Source: Streptomyces sp. Mut1
GTDB lineage: Bacteria > Actinomycetota > Actinomycetes > Streptomycetales > Streptomycetaceae
Length of the DNA stretch: 64,000 bases
Direction of reading: 5' to 3'
Assembly (NCBI RefSeq): GCF_030719295.1
Contig: NZ_CP120997.1
Coordinates: 4,599,501-4,663,500 of the forward strand
In this document: positions 24,902 to 33,444 of the stretch, piece after piece
Position numbering within the stretch: position 1 is the stretch's first letter
How the letters are laid out: each line of letters opens with the position of its first letter
Made by a program: the position numbers and the translations under genes
Notes under the pieces: generated by a model
Told to the model about the DNA's origin: nothing
What the model saw: only the letters and a program-made list of their open reading frames with translations
Database searches by the model: none

Positions 24902-25678
24902 TCACCGCAGCCGGTACCCGCCGCCCCCGCCCCGCCCCCCGAACAGCTCCGCCTGGAGCGCGGGCGCCAGGTTGCCGAGCGCGATCAGATGCGGGGCATG
25001 GGCCAGCGCCTGCGCCCGCGCGGCCTCCCCGGCGGACCAGACGGCCCGTACGGTGCCCTGCACCGCGTCGGTGGGGTACGAGGCGATGACCTCCGCCGCC
25101 CGCAGCGCGGCGGCCACCGCGCCGCCGGGCGGGGTGAGTTCGCTGACGAGACCCGTCTCGTACGCCCGCCGGGCCGAGACCCGCTCGGCGGTCCCCATCA
25201 GCGCCATCCGCGCGACCTCCCCGTACGGCATCCGCTGCGCCATGAAGACCGCCTCGTACGCGCTGACCATGCCGTACGTGGTGTGCGGGTCGAAGAACGT
25301 GGCCTCATCGGAGGCCACGACGAACTCCGCCTCGCCCAGCAGGTAGAACGCCCCGCCGCAGGCCATCCCCTCCACGGCCGCGATCACCGGCTTCCACAGG
25401 TCGTTGGCCTTCGGCCCGATCGCGAGCAGCGGATCGTCGATCGTGTACGGGGACGAGGGCTGCGGGACGGCCACGCCCCGGTCGACGCCCGTGCAGAACG
25501 CCCGGCCGCCCGCCCCGGTGACGACGGCCGCCCGCATCTCGTCGTCGTAACGCAACGCCCGCCACGCGGCGGACAGTTCGGCGGCGGTCGCCAGGTCGAT
25601 CGCGTTGTGCTTCTCGGGCCGGTCGAGGGTGAGCAGCGCGACGCCGCTCTCCAGGTCCCTCTCCACGCGCAGGGCCAT
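24902..25678 (-). CDS. Enoyl-CoA hydratase/isomerase family protein
   Basis: 258 residues of the crotonase fold: VALLTLDRPEKHNAIDLATAAEL, oxyanion region VVTGAGGRAFCTGVDRG, AAVEGMACGGAFYLLGEAEFVVASDEATFFDPHTTYGMV. The usual catalytic Glu positions are partly replaced, so hydration, isomerisation or ring opening are all possible. It is the last gene of a thiolase-DUF35-hydratase operon with 9 nt between it and the DUF35 gene. That grouping points to acyl-CoA or sterol side-chain catabolism. Confidence 0.88.
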   Translation of the reverse strand: MALRVERDLESGVALLTLDRPEKHNAIDLATAAELSAAWRALRYDDEMRAAVVTGAGGRAFCTGVDRGVAVPQPSSPYTIDDPLLAIGPKANDLWKPVIAAVEGMACGGAFYLLGEAEFVVASDEATFFDPHTTYGMVSAYEAVFMAQRMPYGEVARMALMGTAERVSARRAYETGLVSELTPPGGAVAAALRAAEVIASYPTDAVQGTVRAVWSAGEAARAQALAHAPHLIALGNLAPALQAELFGGRGGGGGYRLR

Positions 25679-25687
25679 GTCGCCGCC

Positions 25688-26128
25688 TCACCGTTCCAAC
25701 TGCCAGCGCACCAGCGTCACATCGGCCGATACGGGACAGAAGACCGCCTTCACCGGCGCCCCGATCCGCAGCCGCCCCGGATCGACGGAGTCCAGCGGCG
25801 CGTCCGGCCCGCTCACCACATTGCCGACCAGCCGGATGCCCGGGGCGTCGGCCAGGGCGACCACGACGACGTTGTACGGGGCCTGCGCGGCGTACGCCGG
25901 CAGCAGCGGGGGGTGCGGCAGCACGTACGACCAGACGCGGCCGCGCCCGCTCATCGCCCGCCACTCGCTGTCGAACGACCGACAGTGCGGGCAGCACGGC
26001 CGGGGCGGGAAGCGGAGCCGGCCGCAGCCGGGGGCGGCGCACGCCTGGACGCGCAGCTCGCCACGGGCCGCGTACGCCCAGAACGGCGCGCCGTCCTCGT
26101 CCACCTCGGGCAGCAGAAGGTCGTCCAT
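25688..26128 (-). CDS. Zn-ribbon/OB-fold protein (DUF35), thiolase partner
   Basis: 146 residues. A rubredoxin-like zinc ribbon carries Cys pairs in CAAPGCGRLRFPPRPCCPHC, and a C-terminal OB-fold follows (GRVWSYVLPHPPLLPAY..., APVKAVFCPVSADVTLVRWQLER). Such proteins bind SCP2/Ltp-type thiolases and complete their active site in steroid side-chain aldolases. It lies 6 nt from the thiolase gene, consistent with a complex. Confidence 0.88.
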   Translation of the reverse strand: MDDLLLPEVDEDGAPFWAYAARGELRVQACAAPGCGRLRFPPRPCCPHCRSFDSEWRAMSGRGRVWSYVLPHPPLLPAYAAQAPYNVVVVALADAPGIRLVGNVVSGPDAPLDSVDPGRLRIGAPVKAVFCPVSADVTLVRWQLER

Positions 26129-26134
26129 CGCGGG

Positions 26135-27313
26135 TCAGCTCCTCAGCAGTACGGCGGACGTGGGGACGCACTCCCCGGCGGTGACCAGGCAGGTCGAGGC
26201 GCCGGGGACCTGGGAGGTGGAGGTGCCACGCAACTGCTTCACGCCCTCGGTGATGAGGTTGAAGCCGTGCACGTACCCCTCGCTGAGCCCGCCGCCGCCC
26301 GTGTTGAGGGGCAGCCGCCCGCCGCTCTCCAGCGCCCCGCCCTCGGTGAAGGCGCCGCCGTCGCCGCGCCCGCAGAAGCCGTAGCCCTCCAGGGTGAGCG
26401 GGACGAGCGGGGTGAACGCGTCGTAGATCTGGGCCACATCGACGGCCTCCGGCCCGAAGTCGGCCTGCTTCCACAGCTGTCGGGCGGCGGCCCAGGAAGG
26501 CCCGGTGAGCGGGTCGTCGGTCCAGTAGTTGACCATCCCGTGGTGCTGGGCGGGCAGGCCCTGGGCGACGGAGTGGAGGTAGACGGGCTTCTGGCGCAGG
26601 TCGCGGGCGCGTTCTGCGGAGACGACGACACAGGCGAGCGCCCCGTCCGTCTCCAGGCAGTTGTCGAAGAGGCAGAGCGGCTCGCTGATCCAGCGCGAGG
26701 TCATGTACATCTCGCGAGTCAGCGGCCGGTCGTGCATCACGGCGGCGGGGTTCCGGTTGGCCCGGTTGCGGCAGGCGAGGGCCACATTGAAGAGGTGGTC
26801 GCGGGTGGACCCGTACTGGTGCATATAGCGGCGGGCGAGCATTCCGATCTCGTCGGCGGGCCGCAGCAGCCCGTAGGGCCGGGTCCACTGGGCGGGGGTC
26901 GGCAGCTGCGCGGCGGCGGCCCGCCAGGGGCGCGGCCCCGAGCCCCGTTTGCGCGCCCGCCAGGCGACCCCGACGCTCGCCTGTCCGGTCGCGATGGCGG
27001 CGGCCAGGTGCGCGAGGGTCGCGCAGGAGCCGCCGCCGCCGTACCCGGCCCTGCTGAAGAAGGTGACGTCCCCGGCCCCGATCGCCTTGGCGACCTCGAC
27101 CTCGTCGGTCTCCTCCATGGTGTACGAGGCGAACGCGTCCACCTCCGAGGCGTCGAGGCCCGCGTCGTCGAGCGCCGCGACGATCGCCCGGCAGGCGAGC
27201 GTCTTCTCCGGCTCGTCCAGCCGCTTGGCGAACTCCGTCTGCCCGATCCCGGCTATCGCCGTCCTGTCCTTGAGCGTTCTGTCCGTGGGCGTCCTGTCCC
27301 TGAGCGTCGCCAC
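26135..27313 (-). CDS. Thiolase-fold lipid-transfer protein (SCP2/Ltp type), second copy
   Basis: About 392 residues. Motifs AIAGIGQTEFAKRL, RAGYGGGGSCATLAHLAAAIATGQA, QIYDAFTPLVPLTLEGYGFCGRGDGG and NTGGGGLSEGYVHGFN place it in the same branch as 15372-16550 (same IYDAFT and GFC-G-GGG blocks). GTG 27313 is preferred because GGAGG lies 5 nt before it; GTG 27319 overlaps that SD. It leads the operon with DUF35 and hydratase genes and is divergent from the acyl-CoA synthetase, sharing operator site B. Confidence 0.88.
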   Translation of the reverse strand: MATLRDRTPTDRTLKDRTAIAGIGQTEFAKRLDEPEKTLACRAIVAALDDAGLDASEVDAFASYTMEETDEVEVAKAIGAGDVTFFSRAGYGGGGSCATLAHLAAAIATGQASVGVAWRARKRGSGPRPWRAAAAQLPTPAQWTRPYGLLRPADEIGMLARRYMHQYGSTRDHLFNVALACRNRANRNPAAVMHDRPLTREMYMTSRWISEPLCLFDNCLETDGALACVVVSAERARDLRQKPVYLHSVAQGLPAQHHGMVNYWTDDPLTGPSWAAARQLWKQADFGPEAVDVAQIYDAFTPLVPLTLEGYGFCGRGDGGAFTEGGALESGGRLPLNTGGGGLSEGYVHGFNLITEGVKQLRGTSTSQVPGASTCLVTAGECVPTSAVLLRS

Positions 27314-27364
27314 CGCCACCTCCGCGGACGTCGTGACTGCTGACAGCCGAGGAGGCTACAGCTA

Positions 27365-27383
27365 ATCTGACGGTTAGTCAGCT
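27365..27383. promoter_or_regulatory. TetR-type 19-nt operator, site B
   Basis: ATCTGACGGTTAGTCAGCT lies between the divergent thiolase operon and acyl-CoA synthetase gene. It shares CTGACGGT and TCAG with sites A and C. Confidence 0.7.
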
Positions 27384-27405
27384 CCCTGACGCAGGAGGGA
27401 ACGAG

Positions 27406-28974
27406 ATGCGCGGAGACGAGGAATGGTCCACCGTCGCCCAGCTGGTCCGGGCGGCGGCCGAGCGGTACGGCGACCGGGAGGCCGTGGTCGAGGGCCGCAC
27501 CCGCCTCACGTACGCCGGACTCGGCGCACGCGTGGAGCGGGCCGCCGCCGCGTGCATGGCCTCCGGCGTGGAGCCGGGGGACCGGGTCGCGGTCTGGGCG
27601 CCGAACACCCTGGACTGGATCGTCTCCGCGCTGGGCGCGGTGACCGCGGGCGCGGTCCTCGTCCCGCTGAACACCCGCTTCAAGGGCGCGGAGGCGGCGT
27701 ACGTCCTCGACCGGTGCCGCGCGAAGCTGCTCTTCGTCACGGGCACCTTCCTCGGTACGTCGTACGTGGCGTCCCTGCGCCGCGCGGCCACCGGGCTCCC
27801 GCACCTGGAGAAGGTGGTGGTCCTCGCCGACACCGCACCCGAGGACTACGTCACCTGGAAGGACTTCCTGGCGGCGGGGGAGGGGGTGCCGGCGGCGGCG
27901 GTCCGCGCCCGCGCGGACGCCATCTCCCCGTCCGCCCCCTCCGACATCATCTACACCTCGGGCACCACGGGCCGGCCCAAGGGCGCGGTCATCAGCCACG
28001 CCCAGACCCTGCGCTGCTACGCGGTCTGGAGCGAGCTGGCGGGCCTGCGCGAGGGCGACCGCTACCTCATCGTGAACCCGTTCTTCCACACCTTCGGCTA
28101 CAAGGCGGGCGTCCTCGCCTGCCTGATGCGCGGCGCGACGATGATCCCGCAGCCGGTGTTCAACGTGGACACGGTCCTCGCCAACATCGCCGCCGAACGC
28201 GTCTCGGTCCTCCCCGGCCCGCCCACCCTCCACCAGTCCCTCCTGGACCACCCGGCCCGCGCCGCCCACGACCTCTCGGCCCTGCGCCTGGTGGTGACGG
28301 GTGCGGCGGTGGTCCCGCTGCAACTGGTGAACCGCCTGCGCACCGAACTCCACATCGCCACGGTCCTGACCGCGTACGGCCTCTCCGAGGCGAGCGGCAT
28401 CGTGACGATGTGCCGCCGGGGCGACCCGCCGGAGACCATCGCCGCCACCTCCGGCCGCGCGATACCCGGCACGGAACTCCGCGTCCTGGCCGCCCCCGGC
28501 GAACCCGGCGAGATCCTGGTGCGCGGCTTCCACGTCATGCGCGGCTACTTCGAGGACCCCGCCGCCACGGCCGCCACGATCACCCCGGACGGCTGGCTGC
28601 GCACCGGCGACGTGGGCGTCCTGGACGAGGCGGGCAACCTGCGGATCACCGACCGGATCAAGGACATGTTCATCGTGGGCGGCTTCAACGCCTACCCCGC
28701 GGAGATCGAACAGCTCCTGGGCCTCCACCCGGACGTCGCCGACGTCGCGGTCATCGGCGTCCCCGACCCCCGCCTGGGCGAGGTCGGCAAGGCGTACGCG
28801 GTGCGCCGGCCGGGCGCCACGGTGACGGCGGACGACCTGATCGCCTGGTCCCGCCGCGAAATGGCCAACTACAAGGTGCCGAGGGCGGTGGAGTTCGTGG
28901 CGGAGCTGCCGCGCAACGCGAGCGGCAAGGTGGTGAAGGGGGAGCTGCGGAGGCGCGCGGTGAGCGGCACCTGA
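27406..28974 (+). CDS. Acyl-CoA synthetase (FadD type)
   Basis: 522 residues of the AMP-forming ANL family: P-loop-like IIYTSGTTGRPKGAV, NPFFHTFGYKAG, LTAYGLSEASG, hinge TGDVGVLDEAGNLRITDRIKDMFIVGG and catalytic Lys in NASGKVVKGEL. It activates a carboxylic acid to acyl-AMP and then acyl-CoA, the entry step for the neighbouring beta-oxidation and thiolase enzymes. GGAGGGAA precedes ATG 27406. The sequence resembles FadD3/FadD17-type enzymes for ring or side-chain acids, which is only a suggestion. Confidence 0.9.
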   Translation: MRGDEEWSTVAQLVRAAAERYGDREAVVEGRTRLTYAGLGARVERAAAACMASGVEPGDRVAVWAPNTLDWIVSALGAVTAGAVLVPLNTRFKGAEAAYVLDRCRAKLLFVTGTFLGTSYVASLRRAATGLPHLEKVVVLADTAPEDYVTWKDFLAAGEGVPAAAVRARADAISPSAPSDIIYTSGTTGRPKGAVISHAQTLRCYAVWSELAGLREGDRYLIVNPFFHTFGYKAGVLACLMRGATMIPQPVFNVDTVLANIAAERVSVLPGPPTLHQSLLDHPARAAHDLSALRLVVTGAAVVPLQLVNRLRTELHIATVLTAYGLSEASGIVTMCRRGDPPETIAATSGRAIPGTELRVLAAPGEPGEILVRGFHVMRGYFEDPAATAATITPDGWLRTGDVGVLDEAGNLRITDRIKDMFIVGGFNAYPAEIEQLLGLHPDVADVAVIGVPDPRLGEVGKAYAVRRPGATVTADDLIAWSRREMANYKVPRAVEFVAELPRNASGKVVKGELRRRAVSGT

Positions 28975-28978
28975 ACGG

Positions 28979-29377
28979 TCAGACCTTCTCCGTCACCACT
29001 CGGCGATGGTCCGCTGTGAGCAGTTCGATGTCCTCCACGTCGGACGTGAGGACGGTGACTCGACCCGGGTAGGTCAGTGCGGTCGCGCAGAGCATCGCGT
29101 CGATGGCGTACTTGTGGCCGTGCAGTCCGGCGTTCTGGAGCAGCGTTGCCGCAGAGTGTGCGATCGACTGGCTGAGCGGTTCGACCCGCAGGCGGGAGAG
29201 CGTCAAGTCCAGTGCGGCGCGGTTGATCCGCGGATGGATCACCTCGACGAGGACGGCGGCGGAGGTGACCACGGGAAGGTCCGCATCGCGAGCCGCCTCC
29301 AGCCACTCCTGGACCTCCCGGCCTCGCAGGACCGCTTGCGCCAGTCCCTCGCTGTCGAGGACCAGAGCCCCGCTCAC
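28979..29377 (-). CDS. PIN-domain toxin (VapC family)
   Basis: 132 residues from GTG 29377, overlapping the antitoxin stop by 4 nt. The acidic PIN residues are visible: D in ALVLDSEGLA, E in VLVEVIHP, D in HKYAIDAMLCATAL and D in VLTSDVEDIELL. These proteins are Mg-dependent RNases that cut tRNA or rRNA when the antitoxin is lost. It converges on the acyl-CoA synthetase with a 4-nt gap. Confidence 0.88.
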   Translation of the reverse strand: MSGALVLDSEGLAQAVLRGREVQEWLEAARDADLPVVTSAAVLVEVIHPRINRAALDLTLSRLRVEPLSQSIAHSAATLLQNAGLHGHKYAIDAMLCATALTYPGRVTVLTSDVEDIELLTADHRRVVTEKV

Positions 29378-29655
29378 GCGGCCGTCCCCGGCTCGGGTGT
29401 GCTGCTGCCCGTGAGCCTGGTGCGCTTGCCGCTCACCGCACGCGGATCTGCCGGGCCGTTGACCTTCTCGAACTCGGCGAGGAGCTCATCGAGGTTGTCC
29501 CGTTCGATCTGGCGCTGCGCGGCCATTTCCAGGTATGCGGAGACACCGCGCTTCCCGACCCGCTCGCGGATCGCGTGGAGTGTTCCGGCGGTGAGGGTCA
29601 CGGAGATCCCACTGCTGGGGCCGTCGCCGAGTCGGAAGTCGGAGCTGTCATCCAT
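29374..29655 (-). CDS. VapB-type antitoxin
   Basis: 93 residues. A ribbon-helix-helix-like N-terminus (GISVTLTAGTLHAIRERVGKRGVSAYLEMAAQRQIERDNLDELLAEFEKVNGPAD) is followed by a flexible basic tail that would wrap the toxin. It overlaps vapC by 4 nt. TATAGT sits 6 nt upstream of ATG and no Shine-Dalgarno is seen, so the mRNA is probably leaderless. Confidence 0.85.
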   Translation of the reverse strand: MDDSSDFRLGDGPSSGISVTLTAGTLHAIRERVGKRGVSAYLEMAAQRQIERDNLDELLAEFEKVNGPADPRAVSGKRTRLTGSSTPEPGTAA

Positions 29656-29662
29656 GAAGTCA

Positions 29663-29685
29663 CTATAGCATTCACAATGCTATAG
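29663..29685. promoter_or_regulatory. VapBC operator palindrome and -10 region
   Basis: Perfect 10-bp arms, CTATAGCATT and AATGCTATAG, separated by CAC, lie 8 nt before the antitoxin start. The arm nearest the gene contains the minus-strand -10-like TATAGT. Binding of the VapBC complex here would block the promoter. Confidence 0.8.
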
Positions 29686-29823
29686 GCCTGGTCGGGTGTG
29701 CCGGCGAGAGGCGCATGGTGGCCGGCACGGAAACCGAGGGGTGCCCGGACGCGCGGCGGCCGCGACGGCTCCCCCTCCGCGCCGCCGCGGCCGTTCCCCC
29801 CGTGCCCCCGTCGAGAGAGCCTG

Positions 29824-30030
29824 CTAGGCCTTCTCGGACCCTGCGTGGTTCTCCTGCGGCTTCAGGATGTCCTTCGGGGCGCCGCCCGCGTGGTTCTCCA
29901 GGGTGGCGATGTTCTCGGCCACGCTGCCCGCGTGGTTCTCCAGCGGAGTGACCTTCCCGTCGCCGGGGCTGCCCGCGTGGTTCTCCTGCGTGGTGGCCTC
30001 GCCGGTCTTGGGCTTAAGTGCATCGCTCAT
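29824..30030 (-). CDS. ENHAG-repeat small peptide (Streptomyces 'sigma-like' small protein type)
   Basis: 68 residues with four copies of ENHAG at residues 16-20, 31-35, 45-49 and 60-64, spaced 14-15 residues apart by charged linkers (for example TTQENHAGSPGDGKVTPL). It is hydrophilic, with no signal peptide, membrane helix or Cys. GGGAGA lies before ATG 30030. I recall similar 50-70-residue Streptomyces proteins with repeated (D/E)NH motifs, usually labelled sigma-like without functional evidence. It lies downstream of a large SARP regulator on the same strand. A repeat-core modified-peptide precursor is one possibility, but no modifying enzyme is adjacent. Confidence 0.75.
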   Translation of the reverse strand: MSDALKPKTGEATTQENHAGSPGDGKVTPLENHAGSVAENIATLENHAGGAPKDILKPQENHAGSEKA

Positions 30031-30255
30031 GTTTTATCTCCCAGAGGTCTGGCGTGTTCGGTCGGCGACGCCCATCCGGCAGCTCCCCCGTAGGCCGCCG
30101 GACGGGCGTATCGGGGCCGTTCACCCTAGCGGTGCGGTTCCCCTCGCAACCCGCCTGCCCCCCGACGCGACGGATCGATGGGGATAAGACTGACGAGTGG
30201 CGATAAACGTTCGATGAACGCCGTCGGCCACGTGCCGGTGAGGGGGGATGGGCCC

Positions 30256-33213
30256 TCAGGCTGCGGCTGCCGGAGCGAGGAGCCCGCGTACCTCGTCCGC
30301 CTCGGCGGCACCGGTCTGCTCGTAGATGGACAGGGCCTCGTGCCAGCAGGCGCGGGCCCGGTCGATCTGGCCGAGGTGCCGCAGGGCGCGTCCCAGCGTG
30401 GTCAGGACATTGCCGCGCATCCACTCGCCCCCGATGACCCGCAGGGCAAGGGCCTGCTCGGCGTGCTGGGCAGCCTGCGCCGGGCGCATGGCCGCCAAGT
30501 GGGCCTCGGCGATACGGAAATGGGTGGAGCCTTCCCACAGGCGCTGCCGATTGCCCTGGAAAACGCGCAGTGCCTCCGCCAGCTGCTCCAGCGCGTCGGC
30601 GGACCTTCCGGCCCGGGTGAGTGCGATACCAAGTGCGAATCTGCCATTGGCAGTTCGCAGGCTCAGCCCCATGCCGTCGAAGATGGCCGTCCCCTGCTGT
30701 GCCAGTTCGACGGCGCTGGCCACACGCCCCATGTCCACATGGATTCTGGAGAGATTGCACAACGCGGAGGCCTCACCGACCAGGTTCCTGTCCGCGCGGT
30801 AATTGTCTATCGCCGCCTGGAGGAACTTCTCACCGTCCGTGTGCCGCCCCTGGTAGAACGCGATGATGCCCCGGTCGTTCGGGGCCCAGCAGGCGGGGAT
30901 CGGGTCTTCGGAGGCCCTGGCGAGTTCCATCGCGTGCATGGCCTCCTCGTCGGCCAGCGCGAAGCGGCCGGACACGAGGTACACCGTGGACAACGAGGCA
31001 CGGGCGCGCGCCTCGGAGCGGGGGTCCCGTGCCGCTCGCGCCGCGTCACGCAGCGCCGTTCCGGTCGTTTCGTACTGACGGGAGTTGGCACCCGACTCGG
31101 CGAGATCCTTCGCCGCGCAGAGCAGGTCCACGGCACGGCGGAGCATCCCGCTCGACGCGCACTGGTGCGCGCAGGCGAGCAGGGCGTTGGCCTCGCCGTA
31201 CAGCCAGTCCACCGCCTCGTGCCCGTCGGTGAATTCGAGGCCGGGCCGGTCCGGCGACACCAGATGGGCGACCGCACGGTCCCCCGGCCGCTCCAGCGCG
31301 TACACCCCCGCCGCCGTCGCCAGATAGAAGTCCAGCAGCCGCGACAGCGCCTCCTCCCGCTCTCCCGGCGCCTGCTCGTCCCGCTCCGCGCAGGAGCGGG
31401 CGTACAGGCGGACCAGGTCGTGGTAGCGGTAGCGGCCCGGGGCCGCCGACTCCACCAGGGACGTGTCGACCAGGGCCTCCAGGAGGTCCTCCGCCGTGTG
31501 CGGGTCCAGGTCGAGGAGGGCGGCGGCGGCGGCCAGGGAGATGTCCGGGCCGTCCGCGAGGCCCAGGAGGCGGAAGGCGCGGGCCTGGGCCGGTTCCAGC
31601 TGGCCGTAGCCGAGTTCGAAGGTGGCCTTCACCGCGAGGTCGCCCGCCTGGAGCTCGTCCAGCCGGCGGCGTTCGTCCGCGAGCTTGGCGGCCAGCACGG
31701 AGACCGTCCAGGTGCGGCGGGAGGCCAGGCGGGACGCGGCGATGCGGATCGCCAGGGGGAGGAAGCCGCAGGCGGCGACCACGTCGAGCGCGGCCTCGCG
31801 CTCGGAGGTGATGCGTTCCTCGCCGACGATCCGGGTGAACAGCAGGAGCGCCTCCTCCGGGGACATCACGTCCAGGTCGACCAGGTGCGCGCCCGCCAGG
31901 TCGACCATCCGGACCCGGCTGGTGACCAGCGCCGCGCACCCCTCCGTGCCGGGGAGCAGCGGGCGGATCTGGGCCGCGTCGTGCGCGTTGTCCAGGAGGA
32001 TCAGGACGCGGCGGCCGTCGAGCGTGGAGCGGTAGAGCGCGGCCCGCTCGTCCAGGGTGTCCGGGATGGCGGAGTCCGAGGTGCCGAGCGCCCGCAGGAA
32101 CGCGCCGAGCACCGTCTCCGGTTCGGCGGCCCGTGCACCCGCGCCCTGGAGGTCGACGTAGAGCTGCCCGTCCGGGAAGTGCTTGCGGGCCTGGTGGGCG
32201 ACGTGCACGGCGAGGGTCGTCTTGCCGACGCCGCCGATGCCGGCGAGCGCGGAGACGGCCATCACGGAGCCCTCCGCACTGGCGAGCCGGTCGCTCAGCT
32301 CGTGGACGAAGGAGACCCGGCCCGTGAAGTCGGGGACGGTGGCGGGCAGCTGGGCCGGGCGGACCGGCGCGGCGGCCGGGGCCGGTTCGTCCGCCGGGCG
32401 GGCCAGTTCCTCGTCGGCGCGCAGGATGCGCTGCTGGAGGCGGCCCAGCTCCGCGCACGGGTCGACGCCCAGCTCCTCGGCGAGCAGCCTGCGGGTGTCC
32501 GCGTAGACGGCGAGCGCCTCCGCCTGCCGGCCGCTGCGGTACAGGGCCACCATCAGCAGTTCCCGCAGCCGTTCGCGCAGCGGGTGCGCGGCGGTGAGCG
32601 CGGTCAGTTCGGAGACCGCCTCCGCGTGGCAGCCGGCCTCCAGGTCCAGATCGAGACGGGTCTCGGTGAGCTGGAGCCGCCATTCCTCAAGACGCGTGCG
32701 CTGGTACTCCGCGTACGGGCCCGGCACCGAGGCCAGCGCCTCGCCGTCCCACAGGCCGAGCGCCTCGTTCAGCAGGGCCCGCGCCTCGTTGCGGTCGCCC
32801 GCCGCCCGCGCCTTCTCCGCGCCGGCCGCCAGCTCCTGAGCGACGGTCAGGTCCAGGGCGTCGGGCCCGGTCCGTATCGCGTAGCCGCCGGAGTCGCTGG
32901 CCAGGGTGTCGGTGCCCAGCGACTTGCGCAGCCGGGAGGCGTACGTGCGGACGGCGGCCAGCGCCTGCGACGGCGGTTCGTCGCCCCAGATCGCGTCGAT
33001 GAGCTCGGCGGCCGTCGCCGTGTGCCCGCCGCGCAGCAGCAGCGCCGTCAGCAGCGCGCGCTGCTGCGGCGAACCGGGCGCCAGCGTCTCGCCGCCCCGC
33101 CGGGCCCGTACCGGACCGAGTACGGAGAAGCGCAGCACGGCCTCGTCCGCCGGCCCCCGCTCCGGGGTCCGCTGCTCCGGAACACGTACCCGTGGCCCGT
33201 CGTCACGGCCCAT
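30256..33213 (-). CDS. AfsR/SARP-family regulator with NB-ARC and TPR domains
   Basis: 985 residues from ATG 33213 (SD CAGGAGG; ATG 33294 possible). In order: an OmpR-like winged helix (LRFSVLGPVRARRGGETLAPGSPQQRALLTALLLRGG..., about 25-100), the BTAD helical domain (about 105-255), an NB-ARC ATPase with Walker A AGIGGVGKTTLA and Walker B RRVLILLDNAHD, and C-terminal TPRs. This is the architecture of the pleiotropic activator AfsR, which binds direct repeats near -35. It could activate the ENHAG gene downstream or act on distant antibiotic clusters. Confidence 0.93.
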   Translation of the reverse strand: MGRDDGPRVRVPEQRTPERGPADEAVLRFSVLGPVRARRGGETLAPGSPQQRALLTALLLRGGHTATAAELIDAIWGDEPPSQALAAVRTYASRLRKSLGTDTLASDSGGYAIRTGPDALDLTVAQELAAGAEKARAAGDRNEARALLNEALGLWDGEALASVPGPYAEYQRTRLEEWRLQLTETRLDLDLEAGCHAEAVSELTALTAAHPLRERLRELLMVALYRSGRQAEALAVYADTRRLLAEELGVDPCAELGRLQQRILRADEELARPADEPAPAAAPVRPAQLPATVPDFTGRVSFVHELSDRLASAEGSVMAVSALAGIGGVGKTTLAVHVAHQARKHFPDGQLYVDLQGAGARAAEPETVLGAFLRALGTSDSAIPDTLDERAALYRSTLDGRRVLILLDNAHDAAQIRPLLPGTEGCAALVTSRVRMVDLAGAHLVDLDVMSPEEALLLFTRIVGEERITSEREAALDVVAACGFLPLAIRIAASRLASRRTWTVSVLAAKLADERRRLDELQAGDLAVKATFELGYGQLEPAQARAFRLLGLADGPDISLAAAAALLDLDPHTAEDLLEALVDTSLVESAAPGRYRYHDLVRLYARSCAERDEQAPGEREEALSRLLDFYLATAAGVYALERPGDRAVAHLVSPDRPGLEFTDGHEAVDWLYGEANALLACAHQCASSGMLRRAVDLLCAAKDLAESGANSRQYETTGTALRDAARAARDPRSEARARASLSTVYLVSGRFALADEEAMHAMELARASEDPIPACWAPNDRGIIAFYQGRHTDGEKFLQAAIDNYRADRNLVGEASALCNLSRIHVDMGRVASAVELAQQGTAIFDGMGLSLRTANGRFALGIALTRAGRSADALEQLAEALRVFQGNRQRLWEGSTHFRIAEAHLAAMRPAQAAQHAEQALALRVIGGEWMRGNVLTTLGRALRHLGQIDRARACWHEALSIYEQTGAAEADEVRGLLAPAAAA

Positions 33214-33406
33214 TGCTGCCTCCTGTCCTGCCTGCGCACGGCCCGGCATGGTTGCTTCGTCCTGATCGGTACCAGACCGTCCGGATTGCTCCATACCGTT
33301 GATATCGCCGTCAACAGTCTGCCTTGTGAAGGGTCGACGCGTCAGCAGCGGATGACTCTCTGCACAAGCCTTCGACAACGATTGTGGAACGGGGCCGCGT
33401 CCGAAT

Positions 33407-33425
33407 AGCTGACGGTTCGTCAGAT
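33407..33425. promoter_or_regulatory. TetR-type 19-nt operator, site C
   Basis: AGCTGACGGTTCGTCAGAT lies 20 nt before the amidohydrolase start. It is the third copy of the AkCTGACGGTwmrTCAGmT consensus. Confidence 0.7.
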
Positions 33426-33444
33426 CGGCGCTACCGTGGAACGC

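Noticed and set aside
29824..30030. ENHAG repeats as a CRISPR-like or minisatellite array
   Set aside because: Units are short, unevenly spaced and conserved at the protein level within a frame with its own SD; no spacers or cas genes.
30178..33408. Long plus-strand frame opposite the SARP gene
   Set aside because: Antisense shadow; the minus strand has continuous SARP, NB-ARC and TPR motifs.
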